Positions 6,018 through 6,303 of a stretch of 6,303 nt of DNA are shown here, piece after piece. Within the stretch, counting starts at the first letter, position 1. Every line of letters starts with the position of its first letter. The notes under the pieces were generated by a model. The model was not told where the DNA came from. It saw nothing but the letters and a program-made list of their open reading frames with translations, and did not search any database. A program made the position numbers and the translations under genes. This DNA comes from a bacterium (lineage in GTDB: Bacteria > Verrucomicrobiota > Verrucomicrobiae > Limisphaerales > J093), in NCBI GenBank assembly GCA_021839785.1, contig JAKCAB010000882.1:1-6303 (forward strand), in the 5' to 3' direction.

Positions 6018-6303
6018 TCACAGCGGACGAACCTTCGGCCATTCCAGCGCGAAGCCTTGGTTGCGCAGCGATTGCTGAAACTCCGCCAGCAGCTTGTCGT
6101 TATGACGCACCTGGCGAAGCGATGCCTTGCGCGCTTGGCAAAAGGCGACGAGCGCACCCGCCGCCTCGCCGATGTTCCATTCGACCGGGTGCAGGCGGAA
6201 GCAACCGTTGGTGATGTGCGTCGTGCCGATGTTTTTGCCGGCCGGCAACAGGTTCTCGACCCGCTGTGGGAGCAAGGCGCCGAGCGGAATCTGGAATGGC
6301 AGG
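6018..6303 (-). CDS. FAD-dependent oxidoreductase, C-terminal end (5' truncated)
   Basis: Only the last 94 residues are visible; the frame stays open to the right edge, so the start lies outside. The TTG at 6275 is internal. The sequence begins 'LPFQIPLGALLPQ' and continues with GKNIGTTHITNG (22-33) and RLHPVEWNIGEAAG (36-49), the C-terminal FAD-contact region of the FAD-dependent oxidoreductase family (FAD_oxidored type) that is common in Planctomycetes and Verrucomicrobia. The last 45 or so residues are a helical tail ending in 'GFALEWPKVRPL'. Most of these proteins have a GxGxxG FAD site and often an export signal at the N-terminus, neither visible here. The substrate is unknown; family members are often found near sugar-degrading genes. 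The gene converges on the asparaginase gene with only 40 bp between the stop codons. Confidence 0.88.
   Translation of the reverse strand, partial: LPFQIPLGALLPQRVENLLPAGKNIGTTHITNGCFRLHPVEWNIGEAAGALVAFCQARKASLRQVRHNDKLLAEFQQSLRNQGFALEWPKVRPL

Noticed and set aside
4913..6157. 414-codon open frame on the minus strand over the asparaginase gene
   Set aside because: The sense strand encodes an unmistakable glycosylasparaginase with all catalytic residues; the antisense product has low-complexity Arg/Ala/Gly composition and no motif.
1..6303. Defence system, mobile element or CRISPR array
   Set aside because: No transposase, integrase, nuclease, toxin-antitoxin pair, terminal repeats or spaced direct repeats are visible; the ATPase/TPR protein resembles signalling ATPases and has no nuclease or effector partner in view.

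Overview
The window is GC-rich bacterial DNA with dense coding. It holds three complete genes and two genes cut by the window edges. The gene mix points to a Verrucomicrobia- or Planctomycetes-like bacterium: a Tat-exported Gfo/Idh/MocA oxidoreductase, a PQQ-like beta-propeller protein starting with a 'DWPQWRGPNRDG' block, and an FAD-dependent oxidoreductase with a 'THITNG...RLHPVEWNIGEAAG' tail are all expanded in those phyla. This assignment is inference from protein style; no rRNA or other marker gene is present.

Layout: (1) 1-1917, plus strand, the C-terminal part of a large AAA-type ATPase with TPR repeats, cut at the left edge just before its Walker B motif. (2) About 1931-1977, a strong bidirectional intrinsic terminator between convergent genes. 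(3) 1990-3342, minus strand, a complete Gfo/Idh/MocA-family dehydrogenase with a twin-arginine signal. (4) 3343-3585, a divergent intergenic region with a plausible sigma70-like promoter for the minus-strand gene. (5) 3586-4821, plus strand, an exported PQQ-like seven-bladed beta-propeller protein, possibly a lipoprotein. (6) 4955-5977, plus strand, a Tat-exported N4-(beta-N-acetylglucosaminyl)-L-asparaginase (Ntn-hydrolase) with its full set of catalytic residues. (7) 6018-6303, minus strand, the C-terminal end of an FAD-dependent oxidoreductase cut at the right edge.

How the genes fit together: the ATPase/TPR protein looks like a signalling or regulatory protein and is separated from the rest by the terminator. 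At least three of the other four proteins carry export signals, and they resemble the periplasmic carbohydrate and glycoprotein turnover enzymes that are abundant in these phyla. The asparaginase would remove asparagine from GlcNAc-Asn left over from N-glycoprotein breakdown. The two oxidoreductases could act on sugars, but their substrates cannot be read from sequence. The genes lie on alternating strands, so this is at most a loose neighbourhood with one possible two-gene unit (propeller plus asparaginase), not a tight operon. I see no mobile element, CRISPR array, tRNA, rRNA or clear sign of a new system. Several long reading frames on the opposite strands are GC-driven shadows.
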